This document shows positions 55,099 through 64,000 of a DNA stretch of 64,000 nt, one piece after another (position 1 is the first letter of the stretch; every line of letters starts with the position of its first letter). Source of the DNA: Tribonema minus (Eukaryota; Sar; Xanthophyceae; Tribonematales; Tribonemataceae); NCBI GenBank assembly GCA_017506865.1, contig JAFCMP010000533.1:434001-498000 (forward strand), written 5' to 3'. Below the pieces are notes generated by a model. It saw nothing but the letters and a program-made list of their open reading frames with translations. It was not told where the DNA came from and ran no database searches. The position numbers and the translations under genes were made by a program.

Positions 55099-55453
55099 AG
55101 TTGCTGCTGATGCTGCTGCTGGTGCAGTTGCTGCTGATGCTGCTGCTGCTGTGGCGACCACTGCTGCTGCTGCTGCTGCTGCTGTTGCTGCTGCTGAGCG
55201 GCGTGGTGCGGAGGCGATCGCTGCTGCTGTTGCTGCTGCTGCTGCTGCGCGACGCCCCCCCTCGGCATCACGAGCTGATGCCCCAACGGATCCCTCTCGC
55301 CACCTCCGCCACTGCTGCTGCCGCCATTGCCGACCTGCAGCGTGCCATTGTGCGCAGCGCCCGATGGGCCTGCTGGCAAGTGCGGCTGCAGCCGCGCAGG
55401 CGACCCGTAGCCCACCAGCGGCGCTGCCGCGGCCGCGGCCGCCGCCTGCTGCC

Positions 55454-55491
<38 letters not shown>

Positions 55492-58400
55492 ATCATGGCG
55501 CCGCCGCCGTCCGCGGCGTATGCGAGGCGCTGCAGCGGCGGCGGCGGCTGCAGCTGCGGCGCAAACTGCGGCTGCAGCAGGAGCGGCGGCGGCGGCAGCA
55601 TCGCTGGCAACGGCGCCGCGGCGGGTGCGACAGCCGCTGCCGGGCCAGCAAACAGGTCTTGCTGCAAAGCGCCTGGTCCAGAAGATGGCTGGAAGTAGGG
55701 CTGTGCGGGCGCGGTGTGAAGTGGGGCTGGCGGCGCTGCAGCGGCGGCGGCGCCCTTGCCGGGCGGCGAGTAGTGCGCAGCGGCGGCGGCGGCAGGATAG
55801 GCGGTCTCGTCTGAAAGATTGCCAAGCAGCGCGTGCTCATCGTCCGACGACACAGCGCTCAGTATCTGCGGTGAGCGCGCATCAGCGGTTACAGCAGCGG
55901 TTACAGCAGCCGTTACGGCGGTTACGGCGGTTACATCAGCGCGCGTAAGGCGTAGCTAGCTTCAGTACGGATGACGTACAGCATCTAGATCTCTTGAGCA
56001 GCATGGGGAGCGTCGCTGCGCCCAAGTGAAGTGGTCGTGCGGGACGTCAATCGATTGACGCGACTTCGACAGTCTCAAGGCTGGATATCTGCTGAATGAT
56101 GTTCGTGAGCACGACTGGCATGGTGGCATACCATTGAAGCTGCCGCCGCGCGCCGACGAGTCACTCAGCATTCAAGGAGACAGCTGCACTAAGCTTTGAC
56201 GTCCGGTACTTGAGCATCTTCAAAGTACTTCACGGCGTTGCACAGCATCGGCAAAAAGAAGAGTTGGCAATCCTGAAGCGTTGCGCTTGCTTTGTCGAGC
56301 GCTGCTGCGGTGCGCGCCGGCGCCGGCCAGTCGGTCCAGTGGCAAAAGCTGAGCGGTGACGACATAAACTTCAAGATGTGACTTGCCTCATCGAGCGCTG
56401 CCGCAATGCGTGCCGGCGGCGGCCGGTCCAGCGGCGCGCCCGCCGTGCAGGCGCGTGCCAGCCGCGCGATCGCCTTGGCGGCGCCTTTGCTCCAGCCGGC
56501 GCGTGCGTCCACCTCCCGTCTCAACCGCTGCAAAGGGGCGACATTGCGGAAACATGTTCAATCAGGAAGAGGCCCGTTGGGTCCCTAATCGTCGATCATG
56601 TTGGATCTATCCGGCTGGATTTCTCCCACAGCAGCAGAAGTTGATCAGTTGCCTGTGTATATCATGCGACGCCTAAAGTGAGAGTGTGCCTGAAGTCACA
56701 GTCAGCCGGCGCGCGCGTCCACCTCCCGTCTCAGCCGCTGCACGGGGCGGCATTGGAGATATGCATCTTTGCTCAGGAACAGGCCCTGGGTCACCGATCG
56801 TGTGTCACGTCGGATTCATCTTGTTAGACCTCATGCACGGTAGCAAGCGCATACTTGTAGTCACCACCAACGCGCGGCAGCAGCAGCGGCGGGGGCCGCA
56901 CGTTATGCACTCCTTTGTATACACGAGTGATGCGTCCGTACCTGCACGTCCGCGCAGCACTCGCGGACAAGGTCCACAATACCCGGCGGCGCGCGCGCGC
57001 GTCAACAAGTATGTACTTCGAGTATGCCTACTTGATGAGTCTTGAGATGCATGCACTCCCTTGATTATGGTAGGTGGAGCGTCGTATCCGCACCTGCACG
57101 TCCGCGCAGCACTCGCGGATGAGGTCCACAATCCCCGGCGGCGCGCGCGCGGGCGAGTGCACCGCCTGCTCCGTGAGCAGCTCGCACACCACCACGCCGA
57201 GGCCGTAGACGTCCGACGTATTGTCATATTTCGGAGTGGACTAAAGCAACGCAAAAGTAACGCTCTAGTATAAAATTCGCACCTGCACGTCCGCGCAGCA
57301 CTCGCGAATGAGGTCCACAATGCCCGGCGGCGCGCGCGCTGGCGCATGCACGGCCTGGCCCGTGAGCAGCTCGCACAGCACCACGCCCAGGCCGTAGACA
57401 TCCGACAAAAAGTCGTCGGCGAGGGTCCCGCCGCCGCCGCCGCCGCGCAGCACGGGGCACATGTAGTGGAAGTCCCCCTCCAGCGCTTGCTGTGTAGGGG
57501 GGGGGGGGTGGTGGCGGGGGGGGGGGGTCACGGGTGCAGTGGATCTACGAGGAAGCAGCGCTCTCTCATTGGAAGTAAAGCTGGGGACGCGCGCTACATT
57601 CTGCGCTGTGACGCTCCGTGGTGAGAAAAATCACCTGTTGCTCGGGTACTACGTGGGGTCAGAGCATTCCGAGCAAACTTGCAGCAGCGGAGGCCCCGCC
57701 CCGGAGCAATTGCGGCGCCAGTGCTTCCCGGAGAGTTCCAAGCGCAGCTCTAACGTGGATGCCTGCGTCACGACCCACCACACTGGACGTGCGGCCTGCA
57801 CTTCAGTGTACTGCTGTTTTACCATACTGTACTGTGTTTGTACTACACTGTACCCTGCGCGTCCCTGCAGGCCGCTCGTGCACCCCCAGCTCGCTCGCAA
57901 ACACCAGCTCATTGCAGCACGGAGCGTCCCAACGTCAAACTTGAAGTTCCAATATTGTACTTCAACAAAGCTCACCCCGCCGCACGGCCGCCCACTCCCC
58001 ACGCGGCCGACCCTGCTGATGCCAAAGTCGCTCAGGCACGCGCAACCATTCCAGTCCAGGAGATATGTACTTCACTGAACTGTGATTGTCCTATACTGTA
58101 CTATGTTTGTACTACACTACACTCTGTTTCTGCCTGCAGGCCGCTCGCGCGCGCACCAGGTTGCTCGCAAACGCTGTGCTGACTGCGGCGCGGAGCGTCA
58201 CAACCTCAAACATGAATTCCAATGGGTCTGCCTGCAGGCCGCTCGCGCCCACCAGCTGTGCCAGCTCGCTCCAAACACCGGGCTCGTTGCAGCACGAAGC
58301 GTGCCCACCTCAAACTTGAAGTTCCAATATTGTACGTCGATGATGCTCACCCGGCCGCACAGCCGCCCACTCCCCGCACGGCCAACCCTTTGCAGCGGCG

Positions 58401-59607
58401 GAGTGTCACAACCTAATCTTCAAGTTCCAATATTGTAAGTCAATGATGCTCACCCCGCCGCACGGCCGCCCGCTCCCCGCGCGGCCGACCCTGCTGATGC
58501 CAAAGTCGCTCAAGCACGCGGAACCGTCCCGGTCCAGGAGAATGTTCTCGGGCTTGACATCGCGGTGCGCAACCGGCGGTTTGCCCGGCGCCTCCGCGTG
58601 CAGGTACTCGAGCCTGCGCAATAACAGTAGTTGCACGGGGTTGGACGGTTAATTTAAATGGCATTGGCAACGCGCTGCCGTGGTGCACGCGTGTGTAGAG
58701 GCTGAAGCAGCGCGCCTTTGAGTGGAGGTACTCAAGCCTGCGCAGCAGCAGCGGCAGCAGCGGCGCGGGCGCGGACGTGGGTAGGCAAAATCGGCAATTG
58801 ATCTGAACCCTAAATTCCACCCTAAAAAGTGCCGCCGCAGCAGCGCTGGGGCGGACATGGGTAGGCGACTTGGGCAGCTAAACCTAAACTGAGCCCTAAC
58901 CCTAACCCTAAGCGCCGCCGTGCTGCGCGGGTGCCTAGTGGCTGCGGCCTCGCGCGGTTCGAGCGCCGTCTGAGCACACATGCGCTGAGCGCGGTGCAAC
59001 AGCGGCGGCGGCGGCTGCGGCGGCGGCGGCGGAAATTCACATCGCCTGACTGCGCACGCCGTCGCAAGTTTCGGCATCCATGCAGCGACACGCGGGCGCA
59101 GCGCCGCGAGCGCCGCTGCGGCAGGTGGTCGCGAGCGCACAGACTGCGCACGCGCATGCGCGCTGCGGCATACGGCAATATATTTAGCGCTGCAGCACTC
59201 ACCCGCGCGCCGCGTCGGCGGCGATGCGAACGCGCGAGCGCCACGGCAGCGCGCTGCCGCCGCCGCTGCTGCCGCCGCCGCTGCTGCCGCTGCCGCCGGC
59301 CCTGAGTTGGCTCCGCAGCGAGTTCTCCGCCATGAGGCGGTAAACTAGACAGGGCGGCTCCACACACACACCGAGGAGCGGCACCACGTTCTGCGGCAGC
59401 AGCGAGCGGCAGCGTACGCAGCGCAGGGGGGCGGTGTCACGAAGGGCGCGGCACGACGCGTTGCGGGGAAGCCGCTTGAATGGCGCGTGGGCGCAACACC
59501 GCGCAGGTTTTGCGACCGACACCAGTTGCTTCCATCTCAGTTGCACAAAATTTGTCTGTTGTCTGCATTTCTGGCAGTGCTCGATGAGCATCCGCGTCCG
59601 CGAGCGC

Positions 59608-59638
<31 letters not shown>

Positions 59639-62600
59639 CGGCAGCAGCAGCGTGTGTTGCAGCAGCGCACGCCAGCACAGCACGCGCCCAGCAGCGGCGC
59701 CGCGTTCTGCAATAACGGCGCCGCAGCGACGCACAGGTGCCGCCAGCGCCGTGCCATGGCTGCACATAGTGGCTGCAGACAGCACGCAAGAGTGAATGGG
59801 CCTTTTGTGCCTGGCAAACCATGCGTGGCGGCTGCGTGCAAACGCCAGACCGCAACAGCACGCTCTGGAGCGGCGCGGGCGCGCGCGTGACGCGGGCGCA
59901 CGTGACTCAGAGTGGTTCACAGTCCGGAATGCCAATGGCGGCGCGAGATCGCGTGCGCCAGGCGCAGCATGCCCCGTCAGATGCGTGCAACCTGCTGGTG
60001 CACACGCTCCGCACAAAGAACTTCAACTAGCATGCTCAGTACGCCCTTCTCCCAAACGCTGGCAGGCAGAAGTCGATCTGAGGGGTTAGCAGGAAGGGCG
60101 CAGTCTCACCTTGTGCCGACACGTGCTGAGAATCTCCACCTCCCGCGCAAACTGCTCGCGCCCCTGCATACCCCCCTCATCCAGCCGTTTCACTGCCACA
60201 TCGGCGCCCCCCCCCTGCCCCCCCCCGCCCCCCCGCGCCGGCAGGGTACCGCTGTAGACGGCGCCGAAGCCCCCCTCCCCCAGCATGCGCGCCCTAGACC
60301 ACTGCCCGCACGCTTCCGCCAGCTCCGACAGTTGGAACACCTGCCGGGCGTTGAACGCAAGCGGCGCGTCGCGTGCGAGTGTGAATGCGTTTGTGAGTGG
60401 TGTGTTTGTTTGTCTACCTGTCTTTCTGTGTGTGTGCGTGCGTGTGCGTGTGTGTGTGTGTGTAGTGGCATGTACCCAAGAGCGGCGAGCGGAACTGCAG
60501 CGGGCAACGAGAGACCAGACCGCCGGCATGTCACGCCTTGAAGTTTGTAACTGACAGGGGCTCGCTGGGCAAGCATCAACTGACGTCATGACGCGCGCAA
60601 TTGCGGACGGGCATAATTTCACCGTTGGGTCACACATGAAACTTTGTTGAAGCGCGCACGCAACTTCAACATCAGCACTGATGTTGTGCAGCAGCGCTCA
60701 ACGTTGCGCACTCGCAGCCTCCAGCCCTCTGCCCACCAGCCCTGCCAGCGCCGGTTTGCCCTGGCAACTGAGCGCACACTTGTCTGCTACTTGCCACTTG
60801 ATGCGCGGTTGTAAACAACTGCGCACGACAGCCGTCTTCACGCCCGTGACGACGAACGTAGGAGCCGCGCAAGGAAGCCTCAGACCCAGCCCCGGCTCCA
60901 CTGCGCACCGCTGCTTGACTTGCAGCGTCTGTTTCTCACGTTAGATGGAGAGCCTTCACCATCTCTGGCGCCTTCAGTTCCGGCGCCCTCCAAACAAAAT
61001 TTCACACACAATGATATTGTTTCTCGATGACCCAAACTGTCATGTCAAGCAGTGCATCAGCACTCACCTGCAGCCCCTCGTCGTCCGCCCCGGCGCCCCC
61101 CCCCCTCTCCCACCGCAGACTCCCCCGCCGCGCCCCCGAGAGCCACCCCGCAACCAGCGGCGACCCCTGCAATCCAGTCGCGTTGCCCCCCCCCCTGGAC
61201 CCCCCACTCGGGTACCCCTGGCCCCCCCCCATTCCCCCCTGCTGAAACCCCTGCTCCTGCGCTTGCTGCTGCTGCAGATGATTATGCGAGCTGGGCAACT
61301 GCGGCGACGCGGTTCTGGAGCTGGCGTACTGCTGCTGCTGCATGTGCACCAGCGGCGAGCCAGTGGCGAAGCGCTGCAGCTGCGGCGACGCGGCGGCGCC
61401 GCTGCCGCTGCTGCCGGCGCTGGCCTGCCGTCGGTGCTGCTGCTGCTGCTGCCGCTGCGGCGCTGCCGCCGCAGCGCCAGTGCTGTACTGCCGCTGCTGC
61501 TGCCACTGCTGCGGCTGCTGCGGCGGGGGGCTGGGGGAGTGTGCGTGCACTGTGCGCGGCGTGCTGCTGCTGTCGTCATCATCCAGTGAGATCAACGAGC
61601 CTGAGCGCTGTTGCTGCGGCGCGCCAGCGTCGAGCGCTGACAGCGCGTCCGTGAGCTCTGCAAGCGGAATGCAGCAGCGCTGGTACATGAGGGTAATATT
61701 TACATAGAAGCTTGAAGTAATTACACAATAGATCATGTACCCAGGCGACTACTTGCAGGGCAGAACATATTGCTGGAAGGGCAAGCGGCGCTTACGCACC
61801 GCCCTCGCGAGCTCTGGCTACACTGTCAGACATGCTTTTCACTGGCCGCACGTGACGACCATACCATCCCCCTGCATCATTGTGTTCACAGCTTTTGACA
61901 GCACTCCCTCTGCCCGCAGCAGCAGCAGCGGGCAGCAGCAGCGGCAGCAGCAGCAGCAGCAGCGGCAACAGCAGCAGCAGTGACAGCAGCGCCGGCGGCG
62001 GCAGCAGTGACCAACCTGTGAGCGCTGCAAGCCTGGCGTCCAACCCGTCGGCCTCGCCGCGCCCCACCATGCGCTCGATCTCCGCGCGCAACTGCGACCG
62101 GTGACTCTCCGCTTCACGCCGTACCTGCGAGCATTGCAGCGCGATCGAGTCCTGAATCAGCAGCGCGCAACTTCCAGTCGCAATGAGCAGTGGTGTGAAC
62201 TGTGTGTGAACCATGGGTGGAGTGCCGTGCCTGCGCCGCGGCCTTGAACGGTGTAAACTGTGTGTGAACCGTGGGTGAGCTGTCGTTCCTGCGCCGCGGC
62301 TTTGCACCGTGTGAACTGTGGGTGAACTGTGGGTGAATCACGGCCTTGCCATGGCGGCAGCACCTCAGCAGGCGCAATGTGCGCAGAATCGACTCAGGGA
62401 GTCATCTCAATAGAGGAGTGCCCGAGTTGAAGTACAGTTGATGTACAGTGGAGCGTCACCACAGCGCCTTCGCAGTGCCGGTGCAGCGACAGGCGCTGAA
62501 ACAGTGGCACCTGTCAATTGTGTTACCATACTGAGTGCTGCTATCACGTGCTGCTATCACGCTTGAGTTGCGGACAAACTGCGCACAATCGCAGCCTAGA

Positions 62601-63798
62601 GACAGACAGCGCACTGTCGCAGCCCACGCTGCCGCGGCCGACGTTTCCTGCACATTGCTCAAGACCCACGGTGCTCTCACCGGAGAGCTAAGTACATCTT
62701 AATTCTGAGAGCTACATCTTGATTCTGGGAGCTACATTTTCTTTCTGAGGACTACATCTCAATTCTGAGAGCTACATCTTCATTCCAAGAGCTTTATCTT
62801 CATTCCACAAGCTGCCTCTCCATCCCAAGAGCTGCATCTTCATTCCGAGAGCTACATCCTCATTCCAGAGCTACTACATCCCTTTTTTGCAGCACCAATC
62901 GCCACCGCCGGCTGCGCCGCATGTATGCGTGCACCTGCGCACTCATGCTGTCCCCACCCTTGCGCGCCTCGCCAGCAAGCGCCCGCAGCCGCGCTGGCTG
63001 CCCGCGCTGCCTGCAACACGTGCGCCCCCCCCCCCCCCTGCCACCGCCGCCGCTGGCTGAGCGATGCTGATTCTGGGAGCTACATTTTCTCTCTGAGAGC
63101 TACATCATCATCGTAATTATAAGAGCTACGTCTTCATTTCAAGGCTACATCTCCATTCTGACAACTACATGGTCATTCTCAGAGCCACATCCTCAGTCCC
63201 AGAGCTACATCTCTCTCTCTGAGAGCTACATCTCTTTTCCAAAAAACCAATGGCCGCCGGCCACGCCGCATTGACGCGCGCGCACCTGCGCACTCACGCC
63301 GTCCCCGCCCTTGCGCGCCTCGCCAGCAACCGCCCGCAGCTGCGTGCTATTTGCCCGCGCCCCCTGCAGCGCCCCCGCCTGCCGCCGCCGCCGGCTGCTG
63401 AGCGAGCTGATTCTGGGAGCTGCATTTTCTTTCTGAGAGCTACATCACCATCGTAATTCTAAGCGTTACATCATCATCGTAAATCTGAGAGCTACGTCTT
63501 CGTTCCGAGAGCTACATCCTCATTCCGAGAGCTCATTTCTGAAGCATCGGCTGCCACCGGCCGCGCCGCACGGACTTTAAAACTTCAAACCCTAGCCCTA
63601 AGCGCGCACCTGCGCAGTCACGTCGTCCCCGCCCTTGCGCGCCTCGCCAGCCATCGCCAGCAGCCGCGCGCTCGTCGCCCGCGCCGCCTGCAGCGCGCGC
63701 GCGCCCCCTGCTCCCCCCCCTGCCGGCTGCTGAGCGATGCTGACCGCGCTGCTCGGCGGTGCACTTGCGATAACACGAGCGATCGCTGCGCGCGTCGC
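54735..63798 (-). CDS. Pelle/IRAK/RLCK-like protein kinase with coiled N-terminus and polyQ tail, 5' end not found
   Basis: Nine exons read high to low and join in phase: 63798-63610, 62124-62016, 61657-61068, 60340-60110, 59390-59203, 58613-58454, 57489-57283, 56527-56387, 55865-54735 (TAG), together 981 residues. The first exons form an Ala/Arg-rich helical region ([50 protein letters not shown]) and a Gln/Ser-rich spacer. The kinase domain follows: [30 protein letters not shown] (Gly loop), VAVKRLD (Lys), REVEIL (Glu), [63 protein letters not shown], and [13 protein letters not shown]. This is the Pelle/IRAK/plant receptor-like cytoplasmic kinase pattern, with an RD catalytic loop, so it should be active in signalling. 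The tail is rich in Gln runs. The exon 56387 donor is GC (GAG|GCAAGT). Further 5' exons may lie beyond the window. Confidence 0.85.
54985..55495 (-). repeat. CAG/CTG-coded polyglutamine tracts in the kinase tail
   Basis: Several runs of CTG on + (CAG on the coding strand) encode Q tracts of 9-14 residues separated by W-SPQ and HQQQL-type spacers. WSPQQQ occurs twice, a sign of local duplication. Such runs are length-variable and make this part of the protein disordered. Confidence 0.9.
55885..55945 (-). repeat. Short tandem repeat at last kinase intron acceptor
   Basis: GGTTACAGCAGCGGTTACAG and CCGTTACGGCGGTTACGGCG form five to six units of 9-15 bases, 20 bp from the acceptor of exon 54735-55865. 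Confidence 0.7.
56275..56350 (-). repeat. 3' exon-edge copy of the kinase exon at 56387-56527
   Basis: The minus strand reads [15 protein letters not shown], a copy of [13 protein letters not shown] followed by the donor region. Its site reads AAA|GCAAGC where the true one reads GAG|GCAAGT. The distance is about 100 bp. Confidence 0.78.
56695..56750 (-). repeat. 5' exon-edge copy of the kinase exon at 56387-56527
   Basis: GCGCGCGTCCACCTCCCGTC then TCAGCCGCTGCA copies the exon start and acceptor (GCGTGCGTCCACCTCCCGTC then TCAACCGCTGCA). It reads [11 protein letters not shown] on the minus strand. The distance is about 214 bp. Confidence 0.85.
56935..57235 (-). repeat. 3' exon-edge copies of the kinase exon at 57283-57489
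   Basis: A long copy at 57094-57222 reads [20 protein letters not shown], then [20 protein letters not shown], fully open with GTGCGG at its donor. A second, shorter copy starts at junction 56941. Spacing is 189 and 153 bp. If spliced, the long copy could act as an alternative exon end. Confidence 0.92.
57835..58440 (-). repeat. 3' exon-edge copies of the HRD exon plus a repeated intron unit
   Basis: The exon end (on +, GCTCACCCCGCCGCACGGCC, GCCC.CTCCCC) recurs at about 57973-58062 (long, covering the DFG part) and 58346-58386. CAAACTTGAAGTTCCAATAT-like sequence stands before each copy (about 57938, 58313, 58418). GCAGGCCGCTCG.GC occurs at about 57865, 58136 and 58236. Confidence 0.85.
58700..58765 (-). 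repeat. 5' exon-edge copy of the HRD exon
   Basis: GAGGTACTCAAGCCTGCGCA then GCAGCAG copies CAGGTACTCGAGCCTGCGCA at the exon start. On the minus strand it reads RLEYLHSKA beside the true LEYLHAEA. The distance is about 122 bp. Confidence 0.82.
59670..59735 (-). repeat. 5' exon-edge copy of the kinase exon at 59203-59390
   Basis: The minus strand reads [12 protein letters not shown], a copy of [12 protein letters not shown] at the exon start, with a TTATTGCAG acceptor. A CAG microsatellite lies next to it (59606-59650). Confidence 0.78.
62190..62345 (+). repeat. Tandem repeat of about 65 bp, three units
   Basis: GTGTGAACTGTG.GTGAAC and CCTGCGCCGCGGC.TTG recur three times between kinase exons. 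No coding link is seen. Confidence 0.75.
62690..63545 (+). repeat. GAGAGCTACATCTTCATTC minisatellite alternating with exon copies
   Basis: A unit of about 20-24 bp (GAGAGCTACATCTTCATTCC and variants) occurs about 20 times in three blocks: 62690-62880, 63065-63240 and 63410-63540. Between the blocks lie two diverged copies of the kinase exon 63610-63798: at 62902-63060 and 63250-63410, sharing GCACCTGCGCACTCA.GC and CTTGCGCGCCTCGCCAGCAA. The composite unit is about 345 bp. Confidence 0.85.
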
Positions 63799-64000
63799 CT
63801 GCAGTAGTGGCACGCGCGCGCGCGCAAAGATAGCAGCGTCGTGAATAAGCCATGACCGCACTGGAATGGTGCGCGAGGCGCGGCGCTGCTGTCGGCGGGC
63901 AGCCCGTGAATAAGAGTGCTGCTGCGCTGGCCCCACGCAGCGGGGGTGGGGATTGCAGCACTGCTTGGCGACGGCATGTGCGCTGTGATCGTAAGTGCCG
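63799..64000 (-). other. Window end, upstream of the first kinase exon seen
   Basis: The minus strand stays open above the proposed acceptor (63799-63801) with text such as WLIHDAAIFARARVPLLQ. The true exon may therefore start further upstream, possibly beyond the window. Confidence 0.35.

Noticed and set aside
55020-55948. Plus-strand open frames of more than 260 codons
   Set aside because: They are the reverse reading of CAG/GCN repeats in the Pelle-like kinase tail (poly-L and poly-A shadows).

Overview
This is nuclear DNA from a GC-rich, intron-rich eukaryotic microbe. The evidence is spliceosomal GT-AG introns inside recognisable genes, long Ala/Gln low-complexity tracts, and scattered TTAGGG-type telomere-like repeats. 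A TEDC1-like centriole gene suggests a lineage that makes cilia or flagella. TTAGGG repeats, FNIP repeats and a Pelle-type kinase would fit an alga of the stramenopile or haptophyte kind, but I cannot place the species. I rebuilt the gene models by hand from homology, splice sites and reading phase. In seven models all proposed exons join in phase.

Layout. 1-10169 (+): the end of a CMGC kinase (DYRK/PRP4-like) with a tail of about 1800 residues rich in alanine. 11917-15079 (+): a secreted reprolysin-like metalloprotease whose third exon carries an in-frame TAG. 17687-25227 (-): a six-exon adenine deaminase (Aah1 type). 26186-27901 (-): an unknown ORF and a frameshifted FNIP-repeat protein. 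28127-34561 (+): an eight-exon TEDC1-like gene, divergent from the FNIP gene. 36308-36706 (+): a fragment resembling a retroelement protein end. 37613-39516 (+): a small UBA-like, Q-rich protein. 40951-42199 (+) and 44060-44718 (-): two weak coding candidates separated by a 0.8-kb array of stem-loop-like repeats. 46501-54206 (-): a protein matching only the N-terminal propeller and linker of clathrin heavy chain. 54735-63798 (-): a Pelle/IRAK-like kinase with a coiled N-terminal region and a polyQ tail, continuing past the window end.

The most unusual feature recurs in at least five genes on both strands. Introns are filled with decaying tandem copies of the neighbouring exon's edge: its last 20-90 bases plus the 5' splice site, or the 3' splice site plus its first 30-100 bases. 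Units recur every 45-320 bp, point outward from the exon, and are often mixed with TTAGGG repeats, poly-G/C runs or minisatellites. The copies keep splice-site-like sequence and sometimes an open frame, but the protein needs only one of them. This looks like intron growth by repeated duplication across exon-intron junctions. I know of no named system that matches it.
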